16,160 nucleotides of DNA from NCBI GenBank assembly GCA_964605705.1, contig CAZSDW010000060.1, forward strand, positions 1 through 16,160, in the 5' to 3' direction. Below, one piece after another: positions 6,001 through 14,764 of this stretch. The notes below the pieces were generated by a model. That model was not told the DNA's origin, did not search any database, and saw only the letters and a list, made by a program, of their open reading frames with translations. Made by a program: the position numbers and the translations under genes. This stretch comes from CAZSDW01 sp964605705 (GTDB lineage Bacteria; Fidelibacterota; UBA2242). Every line of letters starts with the position of its first letter. The stretch's first letter is position 1.

Positions 6001-8423
6001 AAAATAAATCCAGCCTTGAAATAAATTACCGTTCTGAAATCACTTGGAAGATAGGCGCTCTTTTTTCCGCGGCTGACAATCAATTCGACCGGTCCCAGCG
6101 CACTGACATATTTGAGCCCCACGCCATAAGCAAATATTGGGTCCAGTTTAAAACCAGGTAAAATCACGTCGTTTTCATGGCTGATAATGGAACTGGTGAT
6201 TAATGATAAATAAAGATTATTACCAAACTGATAGCGATAATCAAGGCGTGCCACCGATAATGTGGTTGCCATTATCTGAAAATATTCCATACCAATACAG
6301 TTATCCGGTCCTCCTTTTAAGATAAATTTATTCGTCAAACTATCCATGTCCACACTTCCATAAAATCCGTATCCATGGATCGTATGCCTTGTTCCGAAGG
6401 TTTTATAAAAATCCGCTGAAACATCCATCCGAATATAATCAGACCAACTTTCAGTGGCTTGGATACTTTTATCATAATTAGCATTGATTAAAACACCGCT
6501 TCTGGGTATAAATGTATCATCCAGCTTATCAATATTGGTTGTAAGCGTCATCTCCCAGACTTCATCTTTCCAGCTGGGATACTGCTGGGGATCTTCCGCG
6601 GCAACAAGGGGATACACATTTGCCATATCATAAATCCAGGCAGCTTCGACATTCCAGTAGTTTTTATACAATAATCCCAAGCCGCAGCCGAATTGAGTAA
6701 AGCGATTCCGGTAGGTCGCCTCCCGGTTACCGTGGCGGTTGTAAACATGTAAAACTTCATTCTGGTATTCAATGCCGACAAACGGATATAGAGGAAAATT
6801 CATGGTTCGGGAGGGATAGTATGCTCTTGAACGAAAAGATTCCTTTCCGATAAACTGAAACTCGTTCTCAATCCTGAGTCCCGGTAATGGTTTATTCATG
6901 ATTAAAAGATTCAGCGCCGCTACAAGCTTATAGTAATTATCATATCGCAATCCCAGGCGTATTTTCAAATCGGGGCTCTCTTTGACATGGAGATTGAACC
7001 GGACAACATTCAACGAAACCGGTTCTATATCATAGTAGATATTCTGGAAATACCCCAGGCTGTAAAGATAGGTAATTCTATCCTCGATCTGAGAATTAAT
7101 AAATATATCACCCGGTTTAACGCCAAGCAGGCGATAAATAAAATCGAAGGGGAGTGTTTCATTTCCAAAAATTTGAATCCCATAAATAATCGGGTGTTTT
7201 TTCTCTTCCAGATTAACATTAACCCGGATATGGCTTTTATCCAGCGGCTCTGTGGAGTAACGTACCCAGGAAAAATCGCCGGTCGCCTTCAATTTTTTTA
7301 TATAATAATCCATTGAATCGGCGGAAAAAATACGGTTTTCTTGCACCCGGACAATCTCGCGGATGGCAACTTCAGGAATAACCACATTTCCATTAATTGT
7401 CACCTCCGAAATATATGCACTTGAATCAGGTAACTCATATTCCTTGGAATAATCCGTATATTCCAGGTAGTATCGCTTCTTCAACGCAAGCAGCGAATCA
7501 CTCATTGCCAGCGCCGCGGCTTCCCCGGCTTGGATAATCATCACAACCTTTTTATTCACAAAATCCGCCGGTCCCAGACCATACAGTTTGGTATCGATCA
7601 GAATATCCGCGTCCTCCATGTTTTTATACATGGTTTTATCACGCAGAATATTGAATGACTGTGATAATACATCAATGGTACTTCGAATCTCCTGGCGCTC
7701 TTTGTTCGGATTACCGACAACCGATGCAATGATAATATCAGCACCCATGTCCCGCGCGACATTGACCGGCAGGTTGTTTGTCAGTCCGCCATCTACCAAC
7801 AGTGAATCGCCCCACTCAACCGGACTGAAGATGCTTGGCACTGCCATGGTCGAACGCATGGCTTTTGCCAGGGAACCGTTTTTCAGAACCACCTCATTCC
7901 CGGTAATCAGGTCCACCGCCACACAGCGAAACGGAATCGGTAAGCTGTCAAAATCAAACACATCGGCATAGTCGAACACCAGCTCTGAAAATAACAGCAT
8001 AATGTTCTGTCCCACGATTGCACCTCCCGGTCCAATCGGTAAAAAATCTTTGATCCCCAGCTCAAACTGGTATTTTTCCGCATCCTGTTTCTGAAAATAG
8101 GGCAGCTTATAGCGCGGTGGGCGGTCAGTAAATGTCTTCTGCCAATCGACCCTACGGGCAATTTCCTCAATCTCTTTGCCGGTATAGCCGACCGCGTACA
8201 ATGCACCGGCAATTCCGCCCATACTGGTCCCGGAGATGACATCTACCGGTATATGCAGTGAATCCAGCAGTTTCAATGTACCGATATGGGCAAATCCCAT
8301 TGCCCCGCCTCCGGAAAGAACCAATCCAACTTTCGGACGTTGAATGGCAGTCAGCGGATTTATCAGGAACAATAATAGAATAGTAACCAATAGATATTTT
8401 GAAAATAATGGTCGTGTTTTCAT
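5997..8423 (-). CDS. patatin-like phospholipase with POTRA repeats and outer-membrane beta-barrel
   Basis: An 808-residue protein in three parts. A signal peptide (about 1-27) is followed by a patatin domain (30-310) with the oxyanion loop GGGAMGFAHIG, the nucleophile elbow GTSMGG (Ser67) and the catalytic-dyad DGG (Asp211). Next come two POTRA-like repeats, about 337-406 (SEVTINGNVVIP) and 412-482 (YGIQIFGNETLP). From about 487 to the end lies a 16-strand-type Omp85/surface-antigen barrel that ends in Phe, as outer-membrane proteins do. This is the architecture of type Vd-like secreted phospholipases (PlpD, FplA). The lipase domain probably works on membrane phospholipids at the outer membrane. 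All catalytic residues are present. Its ATG overlaps the preceding gene's TGA (ATGA), so translation is coupled and no separate ribosome site is needed. Confidence 0.93.
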   Translation of the reverse strand: MKTRPLFSKYLLVTILLLFLINPLTAIQRPKVGLVLSGGGAMGFAHIGTLKLLDSLHIPVDVISGTSMGGIAGALYAVGYTGKEIEEIARRVDWQKTFTDRPPRYKLPYFQKQDAEKYQFELGIKDFLPIGPGGAIVGQNIMLLFSELVFDYADVFDFDSLPIPFRCVAVDLITGNEVVLKNGSLAKAMRSTMAVPSIFSPVEWGDSLLVDGGLTNNLPVNVARDMGADIIIASVVGNPNKERQEIRSTIDVLSQSFNILRDKTMYKNMEDADILIDTKLYGLGPADFVNKKVVMIIQAGEAAALAMSDSLLALKKRYYLEYTDYSKEYELPDSSAYISEVTINGNVVIPEVAIREIVRVQENRIFSADSMDYYIKKLKATGDFSWVRYSTEPLDKSHIRVNVNLEEKKHPIIYGIQIFGNETLPFDFIYRLLGVKPGDIFINSQIEDRITYLYSLGYFQNIYYDIEPVSLNVVRFNLHVKESPDLKIRLGLRYDNYYKLVAALNLLIMNKPLPGLRIENEFQFIGKESFRSRAYYPSRTMNFPLYPFVGIEYQNEVLHVYNRHGNREATYRNRFTQFGCGLGLLYKNYWNVEAAWIYDMANVYPLVAAEDPQQYPSWKDEVWEMTLTTNIDKLDDTFIPRSGVLINANYDKSIQATESWSDYIRMDVSADFYKTFGTRHTIHGYGFYGSVDMDSLTNKFILKGGPDNCIGMEYFQIMATTLSVARLDYRYQFGNNLYLSLITSSIISHENDVILPGFKLDPIFAYGVGLKYVSALGPVELIVSRGKKSAYLPSDFRTVIYFKAGFIF

Positions 8424-11400
8424 TTTTTCACTTTGAAAAATGTTAAAATAGCATTCATTACTTGATCTCTGTCGCGCTGATCTAAGATGGTCTCAAAGGG
8501 AAATCCAAAGGCAAGTACCCGATATTCCCCGACAAACCCGACCGCCGCACTGGTATTGTTTTCACTGTATCGCAACACAGTCAATGAGGACGTATCTGCC
8601 GGTATAATCGCATCCGGGGCTTCGACAGCATAAATACTCGCATTCAGTTCGGTATTAAATCTAAAACCATTCTCCATCGGCAGAACAAGTGTATCAACCG
8701 GAATGACATTTCCGGTTCTGGCGGCATAATTGGTCTGCCAGCGATATTTTAAGCAATTCTCGACAAACCGGACAGATTGAGTGTCCTGTTTTGTAAAAAC
8801 GTACGGATCGGAACCAATATAGGCGCCAGATATAAAAAGATTGCCGCCTGCCTCGCAGAATTCGCTTATTTTCCGCTGAAGCGATCGGGGAAAGACCTGA
8901 AATTGTTTTTCAGATTGTGCTGTGGGACCTTCCGTCAATTTTTCCTCTCCCATGATAATATCGACCATCGAGTAGCTCCGTAAATCGAGCTGTCCATCCA
9001 TTATCGCTTCGTCACTGGCAGAGGCAAATCCCAAACCGGCAGCTTTGACCGATTGCCCATGCAGATAAACGAAATCACGTGTATTGCCGGCAATTATTTT
9101 AGTTTCATAATCGGCATGGCTGGCACCATGACCGGGTGATTCATCTTCCAGAAATGGAGAAGTCTCCCAAAAATCATATTGATCACCGGTATAATTCAGA
9201 TCATAGCCATCGGGCTCTCCCTGATCCTGAAAAGCCGCGAATCCCCGGAATGGTTCAATATCTATGCTCGCCGGCGCTGCGACACGATCGAAACCGTTCA
9301 CAATCAGGACCGGTTGATCTAAGCTGTCGCAACAACAAACCGATAATATCTCAGATGGAAAACTTTCCCCGCCGGCATTGACGGCAGTAACTTTATAGCT
9401 GTAGATAATACCTAACTTTAGATCGGATATTATGATCGACTCACCGTTCACAAGCATTCCATTATCAAAGCCATTATCTTCAATCCTGGTATAAACGATG
9501 TATTGATCGGCATCGGCACTTGGTTCCAGCGAATCGAGCGTAGGCTGCCATCGCAGAGTCACACTGGTATCACTATTCAGAATCGCCTGAAAGTGAGTAA
9601 CCGGCAGAGGTTGGACAATATATTCCAGCTGGTATCGGGACGAGACAAAACGCAGCAATGCTTTATAAATTGACCGGCTGACGTCAAAGCGAAACTGAGG
9701 ATCGTTGCCAAATTTCATGTCCTGAAAATTCTGGTGAGACAATAACTCAAGCAGCATTGCCGGAACATTGGGACGCCACGCTTCGGAATAACTGCGATCC
9801 GCAAGCGTCCTGCGATTCCAGGAAATCTGATATTTTGCCTGAATATCCTCGACAATTTGGGTCTGGACAATATCGGCAAGGTCTCGGTTTGCCAGCCGGG
9901 ATTGCCCATTTGGAAATTGATAGCTGGAATCCGCTCCATCAGTATTATAAATCGACAATGTACCGACAACGCTGTCCCTGGCGGCTTTCCCGGCATCCGT
10001 GTGAAATGCCAGCGACAGATCAATCGGAATCCCCAGACCTTTTATATCCCGATTTTTATTCGGACCAAAAGGAGTACCTTTCAGATAATTAACCCATTCG
10101 CCGCGGCATTGAAAATCATCAATATAGTCGGATGAATCATTATTTAAATCATATATGAGCGTATCCGGAAATCCGGCATATTGAAGATAATACCTGGCCG
10201 CTTCCGTAAATCGGGGACGATCACTGATCTGACCCTCCCGGGCAATATTACCCATACCACCGCCAAATCGAACCGCATCTGCCGTCACAATACCATCCCG
10301 ACGCTGGCTCTGGTTACAAAGAATCACTTTACCAATATCCGGATTGGAACCAGCCTTGAATTGAAAAGTACCAAGATATATCCAGGTGCCTCCACCAATT
10401 TGCTGGTTTACTAAAAAGTCGGTCTGACCGCCAGTGTGAAAAACCGTATAATGAGCATCGGTGATACTGTAATCCAATGTCACATACGAGACATAGACAG
10501 CGTAACGCCCATTCTCAGGAATATTCGGGATATACTCCGTCCGAGCCGTCTCAACTGAATCTGTCAGAATGTAGCGGTATGAACCAGCCTTGAACGGATT
10601 TTCTCCGGATGAATAGGGGGGACTGCCCACCGCAAATCCTGAAGAGTCGGACCCCGGTTGGAATGACACCGAACTATCGGACACACTTTCAAAATAGCTG
10701 ATACTATCTCGATCTGCAGACTCAAAATCAACAATCACTTCATGGGTTTGAAAATCCCGCTCCCGGGGCAGGAAGACATTCGCACCGGCATTTTCCAGCA
10801 TGGGAATCAGATATGGCACCGTGAAAGCCATTGTAAAAAGATCCTCCACCGTTTGAAACAAGCGTGCCCGCTGCCATTTCCAGCGTTTTTCTTTATGTTC
10901 ATAATACCATCCATGGCTATGCCAGAGTGCAATATTCCTCTGATAAAGTCCTTTCTCCGGCTGCCATGCCCGGCTAATATTGCGTACCACCGGAATTCTT
11001 ATACCATCATCCAATCCTAACCTGAGCTGATCCCAACCGTTGGGATCGGAACGATAATAATTGGGGATTAAATCCTCGATCAGAAATTTCTTCGAGTAAA
11101 TCCTAAATCGATAATTCCGAAAACGCCACCCGAATAATTTTTGCATGGTATCATATACCAGCTGAACATTATCCTCCCGGAATGGCTGTTCACCCAAATT
11201 CCAGTTATAATAAAGGTCAATTATTTGATTTTGCTCATCAACCAGAACGCTATCAAGCCGTAAATACTTCGATATTTTTAAGGGATCGGCTTTAGTAATG
11301 CAGTTCCGGGCAAACTTTATAGCTTTTTTATGAACCCGTTTTGTAAGGCGATTCACTGTATCATAATTATAATTTTGCTGTTGGGCGCTGAGTTTTGCAG

Positions 11401-11485
11401 CATTACTAAAAAACAGGAGAAACAGAAAAAGACCGGCAAGCTTCAACAGGTATTTTGCAGAAATATGCTTTAATTGTTTCTCCAT
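8420..11485 (-). CDS. secreted amidase-like protein with inserted golvesin-like domain, FN3 and C-terminal GATase-like domain
   Basis: A 1021-residue secreted protein (signal peptide about 1-34, ending KLSAQ). It looks like a zinc N-acetylmuramoyl-L-alanine amidase (Amidase_3) cut in two by an insert. The first half has LWHSHGWYYE (zinc His191, perhaps His189) and TVEDLFTMAF (Glu214) before GANVFLPRERD. The second half has LAFHTDAG (His495) and MLLELLSHQN (Glu580). The insert (about 300-408) resembles a golvesin C-terminal domain (YAVYVSYV, GTWIYLGTFQF, ADAVRFGG). A fibronectin III domain follows (about 626-718), then an unusual CCC at 717-719, then an alpha/beta domain (728-1019; GGNLFISGAYIGSD) like class I amidotransferase/ThuA folds. 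Such proteins in Bacteroidota are often called xanthan lyase, which I doubt as a function. Start: the frame opens at 11536, but the signal peptide begins at Met 11485. It sits between PAP2 and patatin in one operon. Confidence 0.8.
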   Translation of the reverse strand: MEKQLKHISAKYLLKLAGLFLFLLFFSNAAKLSAQQQNYNYDTVNRLTKRVHKKAIKFARNCITKADPLKISKYLRLDSVLVDEQNQIIDLYYNWNLGEQPFREDNVQLVYDTMQKLFGWRFRNYRFRIYSKKFLIEDLIPNYYRSDPNGWDQLRLGLDDGIRIPVVRNISRAWQPEKGLYQRNIALWHSHGWYYEHKEKRWKWQRARLFQTVEDLFTMAFTVPYLIPMLENAGANVFLPRERDFQTHEVIVDFESADRDSISYFESVSDSSVSFQPGSDSSGFAVGSPPYSSGENPFKAGSYRYILTDSVETARTEYIPNIPENGRYAVYVSYVTLDYSITDAHYTVFHTGGQTDFLVNQQIGGGTWIYLGTFQFKAGSNPDIGKVILCNQSQRRDGIVTADAVRFGGGMGNIAREGQISDRPRFTEAARYYLQYAGFPDTLIYDLNNDSSDYIDDFQCRGEWVNYLKGTPFGPNKNRDIKGLGIPIDLSLAFHTDAGKAARDSVVGTLSIYNTDGADSSYQFPNGQSRLANRDLADIVQTQIVEDIQAKYQISWNRRTLADRSYSEAWRPNVPAMLLELLSHQNFQDMKFGNDPQFRFDVSRSIYKALLRFVSSRYQLEYIVQPLPVTHFQAILNSDTSVTLRWQPTLDSLEPSADADQYIVYTRIEDNGFDNGMLVNGESIIISDLKLGIIYSYKVTAVNAGGESFPSEILSVCCCDSLDQPVLIVNGFDRVAAPASIDIEPFRGFAAFQDQGEPDGYDLNYTGDQYDFWETSPFLEDESPGHGASHADYETKIIAGNTRDFVYLHGQSVKAAGLGFASASDEAIMDGQLDLRSYSMVDIIMGEEKLTEGPTAQSEKQFQVFPRSLQRKISEFCEAGGNLFISGAYIGSDPYVFTKQDTQSVRFVENCLKYRWQTNYAARTGNVIPVDTLVLPMENGFRFNTELNASIYAVEAPDAIIPADTSSLTVLRYSENNTSAAVGFVGEYRVLAFGFPFETILDQRDRDQVMNAILTFFKVKK

Positions 11486-11577
11486 TACATCATACCGGAA
11501 TAACCTATAATGGGTTAAAGTTAAGATGTATCCCATTCAGGATAAAGAGATAATTATTCTCTGATGATCAAAATCAC

Positions 11578-12366
11578 TCAAAAGGGTATTGAAAATGCCA
11601 GGTAGAGAGGAACTTCCGAATTTTGGGATGAACCATTCGAATCCTCAGTCGAGTTTTGCTGATTCTGAAATGAATAAACAACAGCTGCGACGCCGGAGCC
11701 CAGCAGTCCGCCGGCAATGACATCCGATAAGAAGTGCCGGTTATCGGTGATTCTGGTATAGCCGACATAGCTGGCGAGCATATGTGAAGTTGCAAAATAG
11801 AGCAGCTTGCCGGCTTTGTCCACATTCCTGTCCCAATGTCCGATATGGTCAAAAACATACAGGGAACTGTAGCTTGCTATTGCAAAGGAGATCGACGCAT
11901 GTCCTGAAGGAAAGGATTTATCGGCATCCATACGATCTTCCCCGGGATAATGCGCAAAGCTGGGTCTCTTGCGACCAAACAGGTTTTTAGTAATTGCAGT
12001 CAGCAGGTAAGTAGCTGAGAGGGTTTCAAGGAACCCTTTACTATGGCGGTAATTTGACGGTTGCAGCCAGCCGTCATTATTGGGAATGAAGCCAATGCCC
12101 AGGACTGTTAATCCCGCTGCAGCGTAAAGTTGTGTTTCTGAAATGGTATTTTCACAAAAAGGTCGATCGCTGACACCATTGAAAAATGGGCAGCTGTTCC
12201 ATGCCGGCATATGATCAACTTTCCTGGCGCTGATGAATGCGGCTCCCGTCAATCCCCATTCCGCTGCTTCAGGCAATAACTTCAAAGATTCACCGGCATT
12301 TATCCACAGCGTTCCTGACAGGCAAATAACAAGCACTTTACTGAAAATGTTTTTATTTGAATTCAT
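11578..12366 (-). CDS. PAP2-family lipid phosphatase
   Basis: A 262-residue exported or membrane protein of the PAP2 (type 2 phosphatidic acid phosphatase) superfamily. All three phosphatase motifs are present: KNLFGRKRP (Lys127, Arg134), PSGH (153-156, His156), and TRITDNRHFLSD (Arg205, His211, Asp215), with Thr instead of Ser in the third. An N-terminal signal or anchor (10-24) is followed by hydrophobic stretches at about 83-95, 112-125, 158-172, 187-203 and 212-230. Known relatives remove phosphate from undecaprenyl pyrophosphate, lipid A or phosphatidate; the substrate here is open. GGGAGG lies about 6 bases before the ATG. The stop is 92 bases from the amidase-like start on the same strand, so it likely leads the three-gene envelope operon, which favours a lipid-carrier or outer-membrane substrate. 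Confidence 0.92.
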   Translation of the reverse strand: MNSNKNIFSKVLVICLSGTLWINAGESLKLLPEAAEWGLTGAAFISARKVDHMPAWNSCPFFNGVSDRPFCENTISETQLYAAAGLTVLGIGFIPNNDGWLQPSNYRHSKGFLETLSATYLLTAITKNLFGRKRPSFAHYPGEDRMDADKSFPSGHASISFAIASYSSLYVFDHIGHWDRNVDKAGKLLYFATSHMLASYVGYTRITDNRHFLSDVIAGGLLGSGVAAVVYSFQNQQNSTEDSNGSSQNSEVPLYLAFSIPF

Positions 12367-12394
12367 ACCGCCCTCCCATTAAAAGATATGGACT

Positions 12395-12416
12395 TTGGCT
12401 GCCTGAGGCAAGCCAA
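12395..12416. promoter_or_regulatory. strong bulged hairpin upstream of the PAP2 gene
   Basis: TTGGCTGCC (12395-12403) pairs with GGC-A-AGCCAA (12407-12416) around the loop TGA: nine base pairs with one bulged A. It ends 29 bases upstream of the PAP2 start codon on the minus strand. There is no T-run after it on the minus strand, so it is not a standard terminator for the upstream operon; on the plus strand only a short ATTTAT follows. A leader structure or protein-binding site is more likely. Confidence 0.45.
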
Positions 12417-12550
12417 TTTATCGACTGCGATTATTTTGAACGGTACTCTATGACCAAGGATGCTTCACAAATCACCGGCACATCTGCACGGAGCGGTAAA
12501 GCAGTCATATTCAATCATAAGTCCGGTTGATATAGAGATAGATACACAGG

Positions 12551-12572
12551 CGGATTTGCATCGCGCAATCCG
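12551..12572. promoter_or_regulatory. second bulged hairpin, after the PD40 gene
   Basis: CGGATTTGC (12551-12559) pairs with GCAATCCG (12565-12572) around ATCGC, eight base pairs with one bulged base. It starts 38 bases past the PD40 stop codon in the direction of transcription, where a 3'-end structure would be expected, but no T-run follows on that strand. The 243-base spacer 12367-12609 holds this hairpin, the one at 12395-12416, and no gene I can support. Confidence 0.35.
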
Positions 12573-12609
12573 TCGGTAAATTTTGGTGGTTTTCAGCATT
12601 GCCGTTTAT

Positions 12610-14100
12610 TTATTTCAGACGATAACTCACAAATGCGAGGCGTTCACTATCCGGTGACCAGGAAGGAACATTAATCGTACCTTGTCCACCAAACAACTTT
12701 GCCATGACCTGAATTTCTTTTGTTTCAAGATTCATCAGGCGTAGCATTACATCCTTGTTCGGTGGGTGTGAACCGGCTGGCACGTCTGTATCGAACGTTA
12801 CAAAAGCAATCCACTTACCATCCGGGGATGGATGCGGAAACCAGTCATTGTATTCATCGATCGTGATCTGTTCCTGTTCGCTGCCATCTGTTTTCATTCT
12901 CCATATCTGCATGGTTCCCGTACGAACAGAATTGAAATAGATATATTTCCCATCCGGTGAATAATCCGGACCATCATCAAGTCCCTCCGCCGTTGTCAGG
13001 CGGGTTTCATTTCCTCCCCGGAACGGAATGGTGTAAATGTCATAATTTCCATTGCGCTCAGCGCAATACGCCAGCGTCCTGCCATCCGGTGACCATCCAT
13101 GCCAGTAGGAAGGGCTGAGCGGGGTGACCTTTTTAGGAACTCCACCTTCAATGGGAAGGGCATAAATAATAGATTTACCCGTTTCCGTTTGGTCGCTAAT
13201 CACGATCTTTTTCCCATCCGATGAAATACCATGATCATTATTGATTCTATTGGCAAAACCAGTCGGGATAAGTTCCGGCTCGCCTCCTTCAACAGGGATT
13301 TTATACAACAAACCATTACTGTTGTAAATCAATGTTTTGCCATCCGGTGACCAGTTCGGCGCTTCGATGTGATTCTTTGTATGATAAACCACTCTTCTAT
13401 CAAATGAAGCAATCGTGATAGTTTCCAGGGTGCTCTCAATCTTTTTCAATGAATCCGGTTTCTGCACTAGATTTTCAATCAGGACATTGGAGAATATGGC
13501 TGTCTCAATGGTGTCGTTGTTGTGTGAACATACACCCATACCGATATAAAAAGGTTCTTTAAATGACAGTTTAAACGTACCGCCGGACGGTTGGAGTTCG
13601 CCACCCTCCAGTGCAACTGACATGGAGAGATAATTACCCTCTTTTTCGATTCGAATCCGCTTTGGCGCCGAAATATTGGACTGTACCTCACGGGTAACAT
13701 CTCCCAGAATTTCTCGATACTGAATAGAAGTCAGTCCGTCGCCATGTAATGCGGCATCAGCATAGGCTGAGCCGGGATCTAGACTTTGGCGAATAATCAA
13801 ACAGGCTTTTCGATGGGGATCAATGCCTTTGCCGATCCATTCAATATTCGCAGCAATTGAAACATCTCCAGACATTTTTTTCCAGACATAATGCAGTTCG
13901 TCATTATTGAACCACATGTTTGTACCACTACCTGAAATGGTATATGTGCCGTCGGAAGGATTAAATTTCACTGATCCGGGATATTTGACCTTACCGATAT
14001 CACTGTTCCCTTCGAAGATACCTAAATCCGCTGAACGATCACATGACCCCCAAAAAACAACCATAAGGCATGCAATACAGATAAATAGGTTGTCCATCAT
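12610..14100 (-). CDS. lipoprotein with ConA-like N-terminal domain and six PD40 (TolB-like) propeller repeats
   Basis: A 496-residue exported protein. Residues 1-20 form a lipoprotein-like signal ending WGSC, with Cys20 the likely lipid-bearing residue. Residues about 45-210 look like a concanavalin/DUF1349-type jelly roll (SGDVSIAANIEWIG, ACLIIRQSLDPGSAYADAAL, FYIGMGVCSH). From 235 there are six PD40 blades: NWSPDGKTLIY (249), GISSDGKKIV (291), GWSPDGRTLAY (335), DYSPDGKYIYF (379), HPSPDGKWIAF (423) and SWSPDSERLAF (480). PD40 propellers such as TolB bind proteins or sugars; they have no catalytic residues, and I see none here. The ConA part may bind glycan. GGGAGA lies 8 bases before the double ATG; either Met is possible. 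It ends a three-gene minus-strand run, 19 bases after the 190-residue gene. Confidence 0.87.
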   Translation of the reverse strand: MMDNLFICIACLMVVFWGSCDRSADLGIFEGNSDIGKVKYPGSVKFNPSDGTYTISGSGTNMWFNNDELHYVWKKMSGDVSIAANIEWIGKGIDPHRKACLIIRQSLDPGSAYADAALHGDGLTSIQYREILGDVTREVQSNISAPKRIRIEKEGNYLSMSVALEGGELQPSGGTFKLSFKEPFYIGMGVCSHNNDTIETAIFSNVLIENLVQKPDSLKKIESTLETITIASFDRRVVYHTKNHIEAPNWSPDGKTLIYNSNGLLYKIPVEGGEPELIPTGFANRINNDHGISSDGKKIVISDQTETGKSIIYALPIEGGVPKKVTPLSPSYWHGWSPDGRTLAYCAERNGNYDIYTIPFRGGNETRLTTAEGLDDGPDYSPDGKYIYFNSVRTGTMQIWRMKTDGSEQEQITIDEYNDWFPHPSPDGKWIAFVTFDTDVPAGSHPPNKDVMLRLMNLETKEIQVMAKLFGGQGTINVPSWSPDSERLAFVSYRLK

Positions 14101-14119
14101 TATCAGTTTCTCCCATCAA

Positions 14120-14692
14120 TTATTCTACAGTAGCTGCAATCAAAAATGGAGCCGATTCCTTTCCATCAGAAATAAAATCAAATTCTTTGATTTCAAGATC
14201 AGGTAAAGGATTGATCCAGGTATATTTATAAAACTGAATTGAATAGCCCTGACTTCGGGTTCTTTCATTATCGCCTTTCCAGGCAACTTCTGCACCAGTC
14301 GGTAATTTATCACCGGGTAAAAACCACCAATCAACGGCATTAACCTGATAAACAATCGGTATCATTTCTTCATGACCATTTGAATAGTGGATACGGTACT
14401 CTCCAATCTTTGTCCCTGCTTTATCATGCCATGATGAACATTGAAGAAACTGTAACTTCTTTCCTTTATGATTGACTTTTATACCTCTAACTTCATCAGG
14501 ATAATCAATTCCTGTCTTTTCTTTTGAGATACTGCCCGCCAACTGAATAATGCCTTTCACATCAAAAAATGTTTCCGCAAATTTATGGATTCCATGAGGA
14601 ACCGTTTTTAAATCGTTGCCCGGTTTATGATGAATTCCTTCATCCAGTGATGTGTTGAAATAATGTGACAAATCAATAAATTTGGATTTCAT
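14120..14692 (-). CDS. conserved protein of unknown function, beta-rich (planctomycete-like pattern)
   Basis: A 190-residue protein with no signal peptide or membrane segment visible. It has the pattern I associate with an unnamed domain found in planctomycete and related proteins, often fused to FecR or kinase-like parts: IDLSHYFNTSLD (6-17), VPHGIHKF (31-38), FFDVKGIIQLAG (42-53), YPDEVRGIKV (64-73), FLQCSSW (82-88), IGEYRIHYSNGHEEMIPIVY (96-115), VDWWF (120-124), YTWINPLPDLEIKEFDF (157-173) and PFLIAATVE at the end. Here it is a free-standing single domain. Strand spacing suggests a jelly roll. Binding of a sugar or protein is possible but not shown. It lies between the isomerase (72-base gap) and the PD40 lipoprotein (19-base gap), so it is probably in their operon. 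The family recall is from memory; the gene itself is convincing. Confidence 0.75.
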   Translation of the reverse strand: MKSKFIDLSHYFNTSLDEGIHHKPGNDLKTVPHGIHKFAETFFDVKGIIQLAGSISKEKTGIDYPDEVRGIKVNHKGKKLQFLQCSSWHDKAGTKIGEYRIHYSNGHEEMIPIVYQVNAVDWWFLPGDKLPTGAEVAWKGDNERTRSQGYSIQFYKYTWINPLPDLEIKEFDFISDGKESAPFLIAATVE

Positions 14693-14764
14693 ATTACTCT
14701 AATTTGGTATTTAATTATCAAACGAATCCACCGTTAAACAATAAACTTTAAAATCTATTTTTAA

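Noticed and set aside
7588..7971. 127-codon plus-strand frame inside the patatin gene
   Set aside because: It lies opposite the patatin catalytic domain, which is clearly the coding strand.
9757..10092. Plus-strand frames inside the amidase-like gene
   Set aside because: They oppose conserved segments of the amidase-like protein and encode nothing recognisable.
12640..13360. Recurring CCATCCGGTGA-like units, at first sight like a CRISPR or direct-repeat array
   Set aside because: They fall in frame on the SPDG motifs of the PD40 blades, vary in sequence and are unevenly spaced. They are coding repeats of a propeller protein.
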